DNA of 5,657 bases, from assembly GCA_002403295.1 (NCBI GenBank), contig DHHN01000032.1:8557-14213 (forward strand), read 5' to 3'. The stretch comes from a bacterium UBP1_UBA4771. GTDB lineage: Bacteria > Krumholzibacteriota > Krumholzibacteriia > Krumholzibacteriales > Krumholzibacteriaceae. The notes beneath the pieces were generated by a model that was not told where the DNA came from, searched no databases, and was given only the letters and a program-made list of their open reading frames with translations. Below are positions 5,646 to 5,657 of this stretch, one piece after another. The number at the start of each line of letters is the position of its first letter. Positions within the stretch are counted from its first letter, which is position 1. Both the position numbers and the translations under genes were made by a program.

Positions 5646-5657
5646 GTGGCCCCCCTA

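Noticed and set aside
1..5657. CRISPR array, insertion sequence, prophage or toxin-antitoxin content
   Set aside because: No spaced direct repeats, terminal inverted repeats, transposase or small paired genes are visible; the window is filled by housekeeping genes.

Overview
The window is a compact, high-GC housekeeping region of a bacterial chromosome. All protein genes and the one tRNA lie on the minus strand, so transcription runs from the right end to the left end. Genes are separated by only 6 to about 130 bases, nearly all have strong Shine-Dalgarno sequences, and stop codons (4 TAG, 3 TGA, 1 TAA) fit the standard bacterial code. The order spoVG, tRNA-Gln, prs, rplY, pth, then rpsF, rpsR, rplI resembles the prs-rplY-pth-rpsF cluster of deltaproteobacteria and several high-GC candidate phyla. 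The phylum cannot be assigned from the sequence alone. Nothing looks like a plasmid, phage, insertion sequence or defence island.

Right part (about 5657 to 4249): spoVG, encoding a small RNA/DNA-binding regulator; a tRNA-Gln(UUG) gene with an encoded CCA end; a 64-base gap holding a perfect 7-bp hairpin; and prs, encoding ribose-phosphate pyrophosphokinase. Middle (4234 to 2903): rplY, encoding the CTC-type long form of ribosomal protein L25, and pth, encoding peptidyl-tRNA hydrolase. Both proteins carry low-complexity C-terminal tails.

At the pth/rpsF junction there is a very good predicted promoter: TTGACC, a 17-base spacer, then TATATT with an extended -10 TG. Its -35 hexamer contains the pth stop codon. 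It should start a transcript with an approximately 100-base structured leader. One leader hairpin has a loop (UCUCC) complementary to the rpsF Shine-Dalgarno, which makes it a candidate autoregulatory element for the S6:S18 complex. The operon that follows is rpsF (S6), rpsR (S18) and rplI (L9). It continues without a visible terminator into a phosphomannomutase/phosphoglucomutase gene and the beginning of a mannose-1-phosphate guanylyltransferase gene, cut by the left edge of the window.

The genes therefore cover translation (S6, S18, L9, L25, Pth, tRNA-Gln), nucleotide precursor supply (Prs) and GDP-mannose synthesis for surface polysaccharides (ManB, ManC). I see no wholly new system. The points most worth a second look are the rpsF leader and the attachment of the GDP-mannose pair to a ribosomal protein operon.
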